A DNA stretch of 64,000 nt from Corticibacter populi (GCF_004217315.1 NZ_SGWR01000003.1:62001-126000); one strand, 5' to 3'. Positions 18,515-28,222 are shown, counted from the stretch's first letter. Numbers and translations: made by a program. The notes: a model not told the origin generated them from the letters alone.

Positions 18515-19996
18515 TCATTCGATCTCTTTGCAGGAAGCTGGGCGGTGTCTTCGGGCGATCAGGGTGAGGGCCGCTGCGCCGACCACGGCGATGAGGGCGA
18601 TGACCGATGCACCGATGTAGGCGTCCTGGATGCCGGAGGCGATACCGCTTTCCGGTCCGGCTCGGGTGGAGCCGATGGACATGAGCGTGACGAGCGTCGC
18701 CGTGCCGGCGGCGCCGGCGAGCTGCTGCACGGTCGAGAAGGTCGCGCTGCCGTGCGAGTAGAGCGAGGCGGGGAGCGGGCTGAGCGCCGAGGTCATCAGC
18801 GGCGTGAAGAGGAAGGCCAGGGCGATGTGCATCACGGTGAACATGGCCATCGCCAGCAGTGGAGAACCGTCCTGCGAGAGGGTCAGGGCGAAGACCACCT
18901 GCGACAGGGCGAGCAGGATGGCCCCCGGCACGACGAGCGGGCCGGGACCGACCCGGTCGTACAGGCGCCCGACGATCGGCGAGAGCACTGCCAGGAGCAG
19001 GCCGCCCGGCAGCAGCAGCAGGCCAGTGGCGAGCGCGCCGACGCCCAGCCCGTCCTGCAGGTAGAGCGGGAGCACGGTGAGCGTGCCGAACAGGGTCATC
19101 GCCACCAGGGCTGTGACGATGATCGCGGCCGCGAACTGGGGCGTGCGGAAGGTGCGCAGGTCCAGCAGCGCGAGGTCGTGACGGGCGAGGCGTCGTTGTC
19201 GGACGACGAACACCAGCATGAAGAGGGCGCCGCTGACGAGCGGGATCCAGGGGGCGATGGGCGCCTCCCCGTGTGCGGACTCGCCGATGCTCGCAAGGCC
19301 GAACACGATGCCGCCGAATGCGAGCGCGGAGAGGACGACCGAGAGCACGTCGATGGGGACGCGGCGCGTCTGCGTCACGTTGCGCAGCCGGAAAATGCCC
19401 AGCAGGAGCATCGCCGCCGCGATCGGCAGCACCGTCCAGAACAGGAAGGTCCAGTCCAGCACGCTGAGCACCGCACCCGACACCGGGGGGCCGAGCGCGG
19501 GCGCGGCCGCGGTCACGATCGAGATCGTCCCCATGATCGAGCCGCGTCGGCGTGCCGGCACCGTGTGCAGCACCGCCGTCATCAGCAGGGGCATCATCAC
19601 CGCGGCGCCTGCCGCCTGCACGATGCGTCCGGTCAGGAGCATGGGAAAGCCCGACGAGAGCGCCGCGATCAGGGTGCCGAGGCTGAACAGCGACATGGTG
19701 GTGATGAATGCCTGGCGGACGCTGAAGCGCTGCAGCAGCAGGCCCGAGGTCGGGATCACGATCGCCATCGTCAGCAGGTAGGAGGTCGTCAGCCACTGGG
19801 CCGTCGCCGCGGAGATGCCGAGATCGTGGATGATGCTCGCCAGGGCCACGTTCATGATGGTTTCGTTGAGCACGACCACGAAGGTCGAGACCACGAGAAT
19901 GCCCAGCACAAGCGGCGTGCCGGGTGCGAGGCGGTCGTCGGTGGCTTGTCCTCGCCCGCCCGCGAGGGCATGCTGCGTCGGGAAATCGCCGATCAC
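18515..19996 (-). CDS. DHA2-type multidrug efflux transporter (EmrB/QacA-like)
   Basis: A 493-residue MFS protein with 14 hydrophobic segments. It has the DHA2 signatures LNETIMNVALASI in TM1, WLTTSYLLTMAIVIPTSG in TM2 and GRIVQAAGAAVMMPLL in TM4. It would pump lipophilic or cationic drugs out by proton antiport. It is transcribed divergently from a TetR-family gene, with palindromic sites between them. The start at 19996 was taken because the hydrophilic N-terminus before TM1 is of normal length. Confidence 0.88.
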   Translation of the reverse strand: MIGDFPTQHALAGGRGQATDDRLAPGTPLVLGILVVSTFVVVLNETIMNVALASIIHDLGISAATAQWLTTSYLLTMAIVIPTSGLLLQRFSVRQAFITTMSLFSLGTLIAALSSGFPMLLTGRIVQAAGAAVMMPLLMTAVLHTVPARRRGSIMGTISIVTAAAPALGPPVSGAVLSVLDWTFLFWTVLPIAAAMLLLGIFRLRNVTQTRRVPIDVLSVVLSALAFGGIVFGLASIGESAHGEAPIAPWIPLVSGALFMLVFVVRQRRLARHDLALLDLRTFRTPQFAAAIIVTALVAMTLFGTLTVLPLYLQDGLGVGALATGLLLLPGGLLLAVLSPIVGRLYDRVGPGPLVVPGAILLALSQVVFALTLSQDGSPLLAMAMFTVMHIALAFLFTPLMTSALSPLPASLYSHGSATFSTVQQLAGAAGTATLVTLMSIGSTRAGPESGIASGIQDAYIGASVIALIAVVGAAALTLIARRHRPASCKEIE

Positions 19997-20152
19997 TCAC
20001 CGCCTCCCGTTTCCGACACGAGGTTCCGTATCCGGGTGATGCGATCCGATCGCCGCATCCGGTGGATGGAGGGCGCATGTCGCGGCCCTTTGCGCCCAGG
20101 TCCGCGCCGCGCGGCGATAATGAAGGGTGTCTTCGTCATGGCGTTTGAAGTC

Positions 20153-20204
20153 CTTAGCGCTCGCTAAGCGGAGTGCCGCTCCACTATAACCGGAGTTTAA
20201 CTCC
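20153..20204. promoter_or_regulatory. Three dyads between efflux gene and tetR (operators)
   Basis: Three palindromes are stacked here: CTTAGCG-CT-CGCTAAG (20153-20168), GGAGTGCCGCTCC (20170-20182) and GGAGTTTAACTCC (20192-20204). The last two are variants of one site, centred 22 bp (two turns) apart. The tetR ribosome site lies 18 bp downstream. This is the expected binding region for the TetR-family repressor controlling both directions. Confidence 0.7.
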
Positions 20205-20235
20205 ACTACACTCAGTCTGCGAAGGAGGTGCAACG

Positions 20236-20832
20236 TTGGCAACAGATCCCCCCGCGTCAGGTGAGGCGGCTCCGCTCCGGCGGGCAATGCGGCTCGACGC
20301 CCGTCGAAACCGGGAGCGGGTGCTCCTTGCCGCTCGCGAGGTCTTCGCCGAGAAGCAGCACGATGCGTCCATGGACGATGTCGCGAGACGGGCGGGCGTC
20401 GGTATCGGCACGCTCTTCAGAAATTTCCCTAAACGCATCGACTTGGTCCGAGCGCTCTATGAAGAGGATCTCCAGCAGCTCGGTCCACTCGCCGCAGAGC
20501 TGGCGATAACGCACAAACCCTGGGAGGGGCTCGTCGAATGGCTGCAGGCGTTCGTTGCCTTCTCGCAGGCGAACCGGGCTATTATCTGTGAGTTGAGCCA
20601 GCCTTCCGAACGGGATCCCGAGTTCGACCGCCGCGCTCGAGAACAGATCGACGACGCCGTCGGCAACGTGCTGGACCGGGCGCTTGCCGCCCGCGCGGTG
20701 GACCCGGACCTCACCCCAGGTGACCTCGTGCAACTCATCGGCGGCATCGTGCTATCGATCGCTGCTGATGAGACGCGGAACGACTACCTGCTCAACCTCA
20801 TGCTGCGAGGAATCCGGACACCGCGAGAGTGA
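20236..20832 (+). CDS. TetR-family transcriptional repressor
   Basis: A 198-residue protein. The TTG at 20236 is preferred because a near-perfect ribosome site AAGGAGGTG lies at 20222-20230; an in-frame GTG further up overlaps the operator region. The N-terminal HTH (VLLAAREVFAEKQHDASMDD, then VARRAGVGIGTLFRNFPKR) is typical of TetR. The C-terminal helical domain would bind the inducer. It faces the DHA2 transporter, so it most likely represses the transporter/reductase/FG-GAP transcript until an effector is present. Confidence 0.9.
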   Translation: MATDPPASGEAAPLRRAMRLDARRNRERVLLAAREVFAEKQHDASMDDVARRAGVGIGTLFRNFPKRIDLVRALYEEDLQQLGPLAAELAITHKPWEGLVEWLQAFVAFSQANRAIICELSQPSERDPEFDRRAREQIDDAVGNVLDRALAARAVDPDLTPGDLVQLIGGIVLSIAADETRNDYLLNLMLRGIRTPRE

Positions 20833-20965
20833 CCCAGAGATGTGAAGGCGAAGAGCCTGGCGTACGTGTTCGGGTTGCTCAGCTCCGGCCTACATCGTCC
20901 AGTGGGCCTGCCGGAATATCTGCTGAGGAATCACCTCGCCAGGCGATGACCGGCCGACTACGAAG

Positions 20966-20996
20966 GCCCGGCGGCATGGAGACTGCCGCCGGGGGC
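20966..20996. terminator. Possible terminator between tetR and the 21-kb gene
   Basis: A strong hairpin (GCCCGGCGGC with GCCGCCGGGGGC) lies in the 178-bp gap between the convergent tetR and minus-strand gene. The T run is weak on both strands, so termination is only suggested. Confidence 0.4.
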
Positions 20997-21010
20997 TTGC
21001 TGCTTCTCCA

Positions 21011-21742
21011 TCAAGGTATCTGCTGGGTCTCCAGGCTCTGGCGGTACTCCAGTTCGTCCTCGCGATCCAGGTCGCGCCAGCCATCGTCGGCGCCGGCCAT
21101 CCCGCCGGCTTCGATGAGCACCAGTCCCGCACGTCCCGCCTTGTTGTAGAGCAGGCGGCCGCGGCAGTTCAGGGTGTCGCCGTTGAACATGCGGTCACCC
21201 TCCGGGTCGTACTCGCCCGTCATGTCACCGTCGGCCTCGATCGCCCACTCGCCGACCGCCGCCCACAGATCCGCCGTGGCGGGGCATTCGATGTCCATCT
21301 CGGGCTCGTCGGGGAACGAGGCATTGCTCTCGGCCATCGCGCCGGCCACGTCGTCATCGTCGTAGATCGCCTCGGCCAAGGCCTGCCGGGCATGCGAGTC
21401 ATAGAAATCGGCCACGCCGACGTACACGCCCACCGATCCGGCGCTGGCCTTCAACGCGTCGATGCATGCCGTGGTGACCGCAGACGGGTTCATGCCTCCC
21501 TCGGAGAGACCGAGTTCCCCGACCCGCGCTTCCCCCATCGGCAGGTGGAGCACATAGACCTCGGCGTCGTCGAGGTGGTAGTCGAGCTTGGGATCGGCCT
21601 CTTCCACCGCGAGGGCCGCGTGGGTGCGATATCCCAGCAGTGCGGCGATGATTTCAGACAGGTGGGAACGCTTGACCGTCAGGCCTTGTGCGGACAGCGC
21701 CTGGGAAGCCGCATAGGCGGCAGAACGTACGAGATTGCTCAT
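21011..21742 (-). CDS. Hypothetical ICE protein with an acidic C-terminal half
   Basis: A 243-residue protein starting at 21742 (GGAG lies upstream; a longer frame is out of character). The first 50 residues (NLVRSAAYAASQALSAQGLT, then KRSHLSEIIAALLGYRTHAA) resemble the short domain of plasmid-borne proteins labelled Glyoxalase_8; that match is tentative. The rest is strongly acidic. It is transcribed against the ICE backbone and sits between the cargo and topB. No function can be assigned. Confidence 0.65.
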   Translation of the reverse strand: MSNLVRSAAYAASQALSAQGLTVKRSHLSEIIAALLGYRTHAALAVEEADPKLDYHLDDAEVYVLHLPMGEARVGELGLSEGGMNPSAVTTACIDALKASAGSVGVYVGVADFYDSHARQALAEAIYDDDDVAGAMAESNASFPDEPEMDIECPATADLWAAVGEWAIEADGDMTGEYDPEGDRMFNGDTLNCRGRLLYNKAGRAGLVLIEAGGMAGADDGWRDLDREDELEYRQSLETQQIP

Positions 21743-22126
21743 CCGAATACTCCGAAGCTGTTCGATCGGTGCGCTGGACGTTTTGTCGCGATCTCGAACA
21801 GCCGGTATCCCGGATGGTTGAACGCGAAGGATGCTGCAGGAACTGCTGATTGCCTGTTTCAAGCTGTCCAGAGCTTGGGCGGGCGCCTGACTCAAGATCC
21901 TACGCCCGAGAACCGTTCCTCGCAACTGACCTGCAGGCGTGCCCCCAGCGCCCACCGGAAGCGGCTGTAGCAGCCATCCCCCGCCTCCCATGCGCCAGCG
22001 TGGTGTCCGTGCAGTGCACCTGCACAAGTGGGTGTCTCCCGCTTCCGTGTTGTTTGCTGTCGCACGCCCGCCTGATGGGAATGCTGACGCTCATTCGTAG
22101 ATCGTCACGCACATCCAGGAGGCTTC
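21743..22126. other. 384-bp divergent promoter region before topB
   Basis: It separates the minus-strand hypothetical gene from topB. It contains a 9-base inverted repeat GCTGTTCGA (21757-21765) and TCGAACAGC (21794-21802), which may act as operator or hairpin for the divergent pair. AGGAGG lies just before the topB ATG. No promoter boxes could be assigned with confidence. Confidence 0.5.
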
Positions 22127-24145
22127 ATGCGCGTGTTTCTGTGCGAGAAGCCTTCGCAAGGCAAGGACATCGCCCGGGTGTTGGGCGCCGGACAGCGCGG
22201 TTCCGGCTGCTACAGCGGTTCCGGTGTGGTCGTCACCTGGTGCATCGGTCATCTCGTCGAAGCCATCGCGCCCGAGGGCTACGACGAACGCTACAAGCGC
22301 TGGTCGATCGACGACCTGCCCATCATTCCCGAGCGCTGGCGCGTCCAACACAAGGCGACGACCGCGGCGCAGTTCAAGACCGTCAAGCAGTTCGTCGGCC
22401 AGGCCACCGAGCTGGTGATCGCGACGGACGCCGATCGCGAGGGCGAGATGATCGCCCGCGAGATCCTCGATCTGTGCGGCTATCGCGGCCCGATCCAGCG
22501 CCTGTGGCTGTCCGCGCTGAACGACGCGAGCATCCGCAAGGCGCTGGGTGCGCTGAAGCCGTCGGCCGAGACCTTGCCGCTGTACTACTCCGCGCTCGCC
22601 CGATCGCGAGCCGACTGGCTCATCGGGATGAACCTGAGCCGGCTGTTCACCGTGCTCGGGCGCCAGGCCGGCTACACCGGCGTACTGTCGGTGGGCCGGG
22701 TGCAGACACCGACGCTGAAGCTGGTGGTGGACCGCGATCGCGAGATCGCACGCTTCGTCTCCGTCCCGTTCTGGGCGATCGACGTGACTCTGGCCCACGC
22801 CGGCCAGTCGTTCACGGCGAACTGGATCCCTCCGGCAGGTTGCACGGACGACGCCGGCCGCTGCCTGCAGCATCCCGTGGCCCAGCAGGCTACCGAGCGC
22901 ATGCGCGCGGCCGGCACGGCGCAGGTGCTTTCGGTCGACACCGCACGGGTTCGCGAAGGCCCGCCGTTGCCGTTCGATCTCGGCACGCTGCAAGAAGTGT
23001 GTTCCAAGCAGTTGGGCCTCGACGTGCAGGAAACGCTCGATATCGCGCAAAGCCTCTACGAGACCCACAAGGCCACGACCTACCCGCGCTCGGATTCGGG
23101 CTACCTGCCGGAGAGCATGCTGGCCGAAGTGCCGGCCGTGCTCGATGCCGTGCTCGCCACCGATCCCGGCGTGCGGCCATTGATCGACCAGCTTGACCGC
23201 ACCCAGCGCTCGCGCGCGTGGAACGACGGCAAGGTGACCGCGCATCACGGCATCATCCCCACGCTTGAGCCGGCGAAGCTGTCCGCGATGAGCGAGAAGG
23301 AGCTGGCCGTCTATCGCTTGATCCGCGCGCACTACCTCGCGCAGTTCCTGCCGTTCCACGAGTTCGACCGCACCGAGGCACGGATCGCATGCGGCGGCCA
23401 GTCTCTGCTGGCCGTCGGCAAGCAGATCGTCGTCACCGGCTGGCGCCAGGCATTGGCGGCCGCGGCGCCCTCCGAAGACGATGGCGAGGACGCGCAGCGC
23501 AGCCAGGTGTTGCCGGCGCTGCAGGCGAACGCATCTTGTCAGGTCGGCCACGTCGAGCTGAAGGCGCTGAAGACCTTGCCGCCCAAGCCGTACACGCAGG
23601 GCGAGCTCGTCAAGGCGATGAAGGGCGTGGCGAAACTGGTCACCGATCCGCGGCTGAAGCAGAAGCTGAAGGAGACGACCGGCATCGGCACCGAGGCGAC
23701 CCGCGCCAACATCATCAAGGGACTGCTCGAACGCGGCTACCTGCTGAAGAAGGGGCGTGCGGTCCGCGCCTCGGATGCTGCCTTCACCCTCATCGACGCC
23801 GTGCCCGGCGCTATCGCCGATCCTGGCATGACCGCCGTTTGGGAACAGGCACTGGACATGATCGAAGCCGGCCAGATGACCCTGGACAGCTTCGTCGAGA
23901 AGCAGTCGTCATGGATCTCCCAGCTCGTCCAGCAGTACCGCGGGGCGACGCTCTCCATCAAGCTGCCGCCATCCCCGGCGTGTCCGCTGTGCGGCTCACC
24001 GATGCGCCAGCGCACCGGTAAGAGCGGGGCGTTCTGGTCGTGTAGCCGCTATCCCGACTGCAAGGGCACCCAGCCCGTCGAATCGTCGTCGCCGAGCAAG
24101 CGTAGCGCCCCGCGCAAGCGCAGCAGCAAGACCAGGGCGCACTGA
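22127..24145 (+). CDS. topB: DNA topoisomerase III (type IA)
   Basis: A 672-residue type IA topoisomerase. The N-terminal TOPRIM domain shows the acidic triads (VFLCEKPSQGKDIARVLG, then ELVIATDADREGEMIAREI). SVGRVQTPTLKLVVDRDREI and the active-site Tyr319 in TTYPRSDSGYLP follow. The C-terminal end has a topoisomerase zinc ribbon (CPLCG, then CSRYPDC, residues ~623-650) and a basic Lys/Arg tail. The enzyme passes single strands and decatenates; ICE copies are thought to help strand transfer or replication of the element. CAGGAGGCTTC precedes the ATG. Confidence 0.95.
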   Translation: MRVFLCEKPSQGKDIARVLGAGQRGSGCYSGSGVVVTWCIGHLVEAIAPEGYDERYKRWSIDDLPIIPERWRVQHKATTAAQFKTVKQFVGQATELVIATDADREGEMIAREILDLCGYRGPIQRLWLSALNDASIRKALGALKPSAETLPLYYSALARSRADWLIGMNLSRLFTVLGRQAGYTGVLSVGRVQTPTLKLVVDRDREIARFVSVPFWAIDVTLAHAGQSFTANWIPPAGCTDDAGRCLQHPVAQQATERMRAAGTAQVLSVDTARVREGPPLPFDLGTLQEVCSKQLGLDVQETLDIAQSLYETHKATTYPRSDSGYLPESMLAEVPAVLDAVLATDPGVRPLIDQLDRTQRSRAWNDGKVTAHHGIIPTLEPAKLSAMSEKELAVYRLIRAHYLAQFLPFHEFDRTEARIACGGQSLLAVGKQIVVTGWRQALAAAAPSEDDGEDAQRSQVLPALQANASCQVGHVELKALKTLPPKPYTQGELVKAMKGVAKLVTDPRLKQKLKETTGIGTEATRANIIKGLLERGYLLKKGRAVRASDAAFTLIDAVPGAIADPGMTAVWEQALDMIEAGQMTLDSFVEKQSSWISQLVQQYRGATLSIKLPPSPACPLCGSPMRQRTGKSGAFWSCSRYPDCKGTQPVESSSPSKRSAPRKRSSKTRAH

Positions 24146-24645
24146 CGCCCACGAACCCCGTTGCCGCGCCATCCCGGTGCGGCACTTGTCCCGCCTCCCC
24201 GGCGGGAGTCCCCAGCGCGCGTCTCCTTCTGCAACGGTGTGCGCGTCCCGTCCGGCCAACCCGGCGGGACGAGAAGGCCATTCCCTTCCACGAATCGCGC
24301 TTGCCGCCATTCCGCTGATCGTTCTTGCTTGCATCCACCGCGAGAGGTCTCCCCACGGCTTGCCGGCCAGCGCCGCACGCGAGTCGTCGGGAGACCTCTC
24401 GGGTCGACCGTACTCCGTACCGGCGCCCACCGGTGAAAAGACGGGCTCCCTTTGTGCGCGGATGTGTGCCGAAGGATATCGACCCCAACCACGACACGGG
24501 TCGGGTGACTGCTGATGCAGCGACAGGCTCCACCGACGGCCACGTCCTGCGACAGCCCACGGGTGGTTTCTTCCTCCGCAGCCGAAGGCGCAAGCCTTCG
24601 GCGCCTTTCTCCTGCCTACCCACCCCCTTGAACAGGAGATTGCCC
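24146..24645 (+). other. 500-bp non-coding, hairpin-rich leader
   Basis: No gene is seen. It contains a perfect 13-base inverted repeat CGAGAGGTCTCCC (24341-24353) and GGGAGACCTCTCG (24389-24401) around a 35-base loop, plus several smaller GC hairpins. It ends in the leader repeat at 24553-24618 and the ribosome site of the methyltransferase gene. The length and structure suggest regulation in the transcript. Confidence 0.6.
24553..24618 (+). repeat. Leader-type repeat, copy 2
   Basis: It begins CAGCCCACGGGTGG and carries the hairpin GCCGAAGGC-GCAA-GCCTTCGGC followed by GCCTTTCTC, 27 bases before the methyltransferase ATG. The stem differs from copy 1 (15481-15546) but stays paired. Confidence 0.6.
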
Positions 24646-26217
24646 ATGAACCCCCACCCCCCGACCGCCCTGCGGTACGGCAGCGTATGCAGCGGCATCG
24701 AAGCCGTGAGCCTGGCGTGGCAGCCCCTCGGGCTGGAACCGGCCTGGTTTGCCGAGATCGATGCCTTCCCGAGCGCGCTGCTCCACCACCGTTATCCCGG
24801 TGTCCCGAACCTCGGCGACATGACCGGGATCGCCCGCCAGGTTCGCGCGGGCCGCGTGCCCGCCCCGGACATCCTGGTCGGCGGCACCCCTTGCCAGTCT
24901 TTCAGCATCGCCGGCGACCGCCTGGGTCTGTCCGACCCGCGCGGCGCGCTCACCCTTGCCTATGTGGAGTTAGCCAATGCCATCGATCAAGCCCGTACCA
25001 AAGACCACCGCCCGGAAGCAACGCTCGTCTGGGAAAACGTCCCGGGCGTGCTCTCCGACCGCTCCAATGCCTTTGGCTGCCTGCTGGGTGCACTTGCCGG
25101 CGAAGGCCATGCGCTCGAACCGGCAGGGCCGCGCTGGACGCACGCAGGTTGTGTGTCTGGACCCCGCCGCCGCATCGCGTGGCGCGTCCTCGACGCTCAA
25201 TATTTCGGCCTCGCCCAGCGCCGTCGCCGTGTGTTTCTTGTGGCAAGTGGTCGAAACGACCTCGATCCCGCAGAAGTACTTTTTGAGCGCGACGGCCTGC
25301 GTGGGGATTCTTCGCCGGGCTTCGCGCCGTGGGAAGACGTTGCCCACGCTGCTGGCGCTCGCCCTGCGGCAGCAGGCGGCTATGCAGGACTGAACCCACC
25401 CTACGGCAAGGTGACGGTCACGCTCGGCTTCGGCGGCGGCAACACCGCGGGGCCGATCGACGTCGCCGCCTGCCTGACCGCGGCGCCCGGCCCCAAGAAT
25501 GATTTCGAGGTCGAGACGTTCCTGGCGCAGTCGGTGACCGGCAGCATCAGTCACACGCTCAGCACCGCTAACGGCGGCAAGGGCTGCAGCGAAGATGGCA
25601 CCGGCCGCGGCATTCCGATCATCGCCTTCACCGCCCAGGATCACGGTGCGGATGCTGCGGTGGAACTGGCGCCGACGCTGCGCGCGGGTGGACACCGCCA
25701 CAGCCATGCGAATGCGGGGGTGGTGCCGGCGATCGCCTTCGCACAGAACTCGCGTGGCGAACTGCGCTACGAAGCAGGCCACGGGCAGATTGCAGGCGTG
25801 CTCTCCACCGGCGGGGGCAAGCCGGGCCAGGGCCGGCCGATGGTGCTGAGCCTGGCGTTGCGTGGCCGCGAGCAGGGCCTGGTTACTGAGCTGGGCGACG
25901 AGATCGCGTCGGCTCTGCGCGCAAGCAGCGGCGGCAGCGACAAGGGCCATGTGCTGGCACCTGACCTTGAAGCCCATTTCCGCTACACGCCGATCGAGCC
26001 TGGCGGGACGGGCTGGCCGCGGTGGCAGGTGCGCAGGTTGATGCCGGTGGAGTGCGAACGCCTGCAGGGCATGCCGGACGACTACACGCTGGTGCCGTAC
26101 CGCGGCGAACCTGCATCCGATGCGCCTCGCTACAAGGCCGTCGGCAACTCCATGGCCGTGCCGTGCGTCGCGTGGCTGGGAGGGCGGCTGCTCCAGGCGA
26201 TGCAGAAAACCGGGTAG
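24646..26217 (+). CDS. Orphan DNA cytosine-5 methyltransferase
   Basis: A 523-residue protein from the ATG at 24646 (AGGAG 7 bases upstream). The motifs are SVCSGIEAVSLAW (motif I), TPCQSF with catalytic Cys83 (IV), WENVPG (VI, Glu130), QRRRRVF (VIII), MPVECERLQGMPDDYT (IX) and GNSMAVP (X). A long variable region between VIII and IX (about residues 205-445) holds repeated HTLST/APTLRAGG-like segments, common in phage and plasmid enzymes. No restriction enzyme gene lies nearby, so it probably protects the element in new hosts. The target sequence cannot be read from the protein. Confidence 0.93.
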   Translation: MNPHPPTALRYGSVCSGIEAVSLAWQPLGLEPAWFAEIDAFPSALLHHRYPGVPNLGDMTGIARQVRAGRVPAPDILVGGTPCQSFSIAGDRLGLSDPRGALTLAYVELANAIDQARTKDHRPEATLVWENVPGVLSDRSNAFGCLLGALAGEGHALEPAGPRWTHAGCVSGPRRRIAWRVLDAQYFGLAQRRRRVFLVASGRNDLDPAEVLFERDGLRGDSSPGFAPWEDVAHAAGARPAAAGGYAGLNPPYGKVTVTLGFGGGNTAGPIDVAACLTAAPGPKNDFEVETFLAQSVTGSISHTLSTANGGKGCSEDGTGRGIPIIAFTAQDHGADAAVELAPTLRAGGHRHSHANAGVVPAIAFAQNSRGELRYEAGHGQIAGVLSTGGGKPGQGRPMVLSLALRGREQGLVTELGDEIASALRASSGGSDKGHVLAPDLEAHFRYTPIEPGGTGWPRWQVRRLMPVECERLQGMPDDYTLVPYRGEPASDAPRYKAVGNSMAVPCVAWLGGRLLQAMQKTG

Positions 26218-26278
26218 TCCGCGACCGCCATTCCCCGGCGACGCCGCCGCGCCGAGCTTTCATTCTCACGCCATGCGC

Positions 26279-26397
26279 CGCTGATCCGTCAGCGCCATGC
26301 CAGCAGCCACGGTCTTCCAGGCTGCGATGCGGTCTCCCGCACCGACCGAACCAGTCCGCGCCGCATCACACCGGCGGACGCACGCCAGCCATGGCGT
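26279..26397 (+). ncRNA. Five-hairpin repeat element, copy A
   Basis: Stems: P1 CGCTGA/TCAGCG (26279-26294), P2 GCAGCC/GGCTGC (26303-26325), P3 GCGG/CCGC (26329-26340), P4 GTCCGC/GCGGAC (26354-26379) and P5 ACGCC/GGCGT (26382-26397). CATGCC lies between P1 and P2, and GCATC in the P4 loop. It is in the 312-bp gap upstream of the GHKL ATPase gene (ATG 26530). Confidence 0.75.
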
Positions 26398-26529
26398 CGA
26401 TGCCTCTTCTTTCCTCACCTCGCCCGGTAGCTGGCCCATCCAGTTCTGCCATCGCCTGCGCTCGCCTTGCCTGAGCGCCATTCCTCCACGCGCCTCGATG
26501 GGCGCATCACTTGTCCAAGGAGTTCAACC

Positions 26530-28098
26530 ATGTCCACGATTCGTCTCAAGACCAATCAGCACCGCCTGATCGCCAACCTGCGCCATGCGTTCAACCAGAC
26601 CTCCATGCTGGGCGAACTGCTGCAGAACGCCCGACGCGCCCAGGCCACATACATACACGTCACCGCATACGACGATACGCTGACCGTCGGCGACGACGGC
26701 ACGGGCATCGACGATCTGCAAACCCTCATCCACATCGCCGAGTCCGGCTGGGACGACGCGCTGATCGCCCGCGAGAACGCCTTTGGCCTGGGCGTGTTGT
26801 CCACGCTGTACTTCGCCCGGCGCCTGAGCGTGCGCTCCATCGATCAAGCCTTTCAGGCAGATACCGCAACCATCATCAGCGGCGGCGACGTCGAGGTGGT
26901 TCGCGCGCCACTGTGCAACGGCACCGAGATCCGCCTGGAGGGCGTTGCTTCCCCGCAGGCGGGCTTGGGCTTGGCCGAGTGGGTTCAACGCGAGCTTGCG
27001 CGGCTGTGCGAGGCATTCCCTGTCCCCGTGCTGTTCAACGGCGTCGAGATCGCCCGGCCGCTTTCCGACCCCTCCCTGCAATGGAGGCAGACCGGGATGG
27101 GCCGCGTGCTGCTCGATCTGTCCGCGTCGCGCACCCAGTGGCGATGCTTCCTGCAAGGGCTGCCCATCGGCACGCAACCCACGTTCAGCAACCACCATCA
27201 GGTCATCCTGCTGCGCGACGATCTGATCGCCCGGCTTCCGGATCGGCAGCATCTGCTGAACGAGACGGAGGACCACAAGCGCATCCAGGCCGCGATCGAT
27301 CAGGCCTATCGCGAGACCCTGATCGAAGCCAAGGCACGCCTGACCGGCAGCGAGTTCGTCGAACGGTATGGATCGACATGCCTGGGCTCCTCGAACGCCG
27401 ACCTGCTCAACGACGTGCCATTCGCGCAGCGAAGCTGGTTCCGGGACTGGGCCGGCGAGCCGCCCGGCTACCGGCGGTACTGGGAGCGCTACGTGCTCGA
27501 AGGCATTGTCCCCAAGGAGGCGCTCGAAGCCACCGGCGTCTGGCACGTCGAGGAAGATGTGGTCGACGAACTGGTGGCACAGGTCTATCTGGAGGCGCGC
27601 GAAGCCTTCCTGCTCGAAGAAGCCCACCTCGATCCCGGGCATTGGTTGAATGGCCTGGTCAAGACCGTCGATCCGAGCCAGATCGTCGTCAGGCAAGGGG
27701 CGACCCTGCATGAGGATGCCAATCCTCCGCTGGCCGACTATCCGCTGGTGCTGAAACTGGTCGAGACGCTTCAGGTCAGCCTGGAAGGCGAGCCGGGCGA
27801 CTATACGGTCGAAGCCGTGCGCCAGGGCGAGACCCTCTACCTCACGCCTGGGACAGATCAGGTCACGCGGCTTGTCTGCGACTACATCTTCGACGATCGC
27901 TACGACGAGAATCGCGAGGATGAGGACGCGGACGCCATCGCCACCTTCATCGCCGTGGGCCGTTCGCTGGATCCGGCCGCTGTCGTCAGTGCTTTGCTGC
28001 CGAACTCGCTGCGCCACAGTCCGCTGCAGCGGTTGGCCGGGGCGACCGTACACCTGGTGTTCGATGGCGAAGGAAAGCTGCAGGAAGTCACGTCCTGA
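26530..28098 (+). CDS. GHKL (Hsp90/MutL-fold) ATP-binding ICE protein
   Basis: A 522-residue protein. Bergerat-fold motifs are clear: N box GELLQNARRA (Glu29, Asn33), G1 DDGTGIDD (55-62) and G2 AFGLGVLS (84-91). The remainder (about 150-520) has no recognised domain and contains an acidic patch (DDRYDENREDEDAD) near residue 460. Relatives occur in ICEs of this type without assigned function. The fold suggests ATP-driven clamp or chaperone-like movement. A 5-hairpin element and a 312-bp leader precede it, and a strong terminator follows. Confidence 0.82.
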   Translation: MSTIRLKTNQHRLIANLRHAFNQTSMLGELLQNARRAQATYIHVTAYDDTLTVGDDGTGIDDLQTLIHIAESGWDDALIARENAFGLGVLSTLYFARRLSVRSIDQAFQADTATIISGGDVEVVRAPLCNGTEIRLEGVASPQAGLGLAEWVQRELARLCEAFPVPVLFNGVEIARPLSDPSLQWRQTGMGRVLLDLSASRTQWRCFLQGLPIGTQPTFSNHHQVILLRDDLIARLPDRQHLLNETEDHKRIQAAIDQAYRETLIEAKARLTGSEFVERYGSTCLGSSNADLLNDVPFAQRSWFRDWAGEPPGYRRYWERYVLEGIVPKEALEATGVWHVEEDVVDELVAQVYLEAREAFLLEEAHLDPGHWLNGLVKTVDPSQIVVRQGATLHEDANPPLADYPLVLKLVETLQVSLEGEPGDYTVEAVRQGETLYLTPGTDQVTRLVCDYIFDDRYDENREDEDADAIATFIAVGRSLDPAAVVSALLPNSLRHSPLQRLAGATVHLVFDGEGKLQEVTS

Positions 28099-28110
28099 GC
28101 CCATCGCATG

Positions 28111-28137
28111 AACGCTCCTTCGGGAGCGTTCTTTTTT
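28111..28137 (+). terminator. Rho-independent terminator after the GHKL gene
   Basis: AACGCTCC-TTCG-GGAGCGTT followed by CTTTTTT. It lies 13 bases after the stop, so the gene is probably its own transcription unit. Confidence 0.9.
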
Positions 28138-28222
28138 CATCCGTCCTCGAATAGGGCGCCCCCGGCTCCCCATTCCGGCATGACGGCCGCCGCGATCCGG
28201 CCGAAGCTGCCGCGCATGCGTC

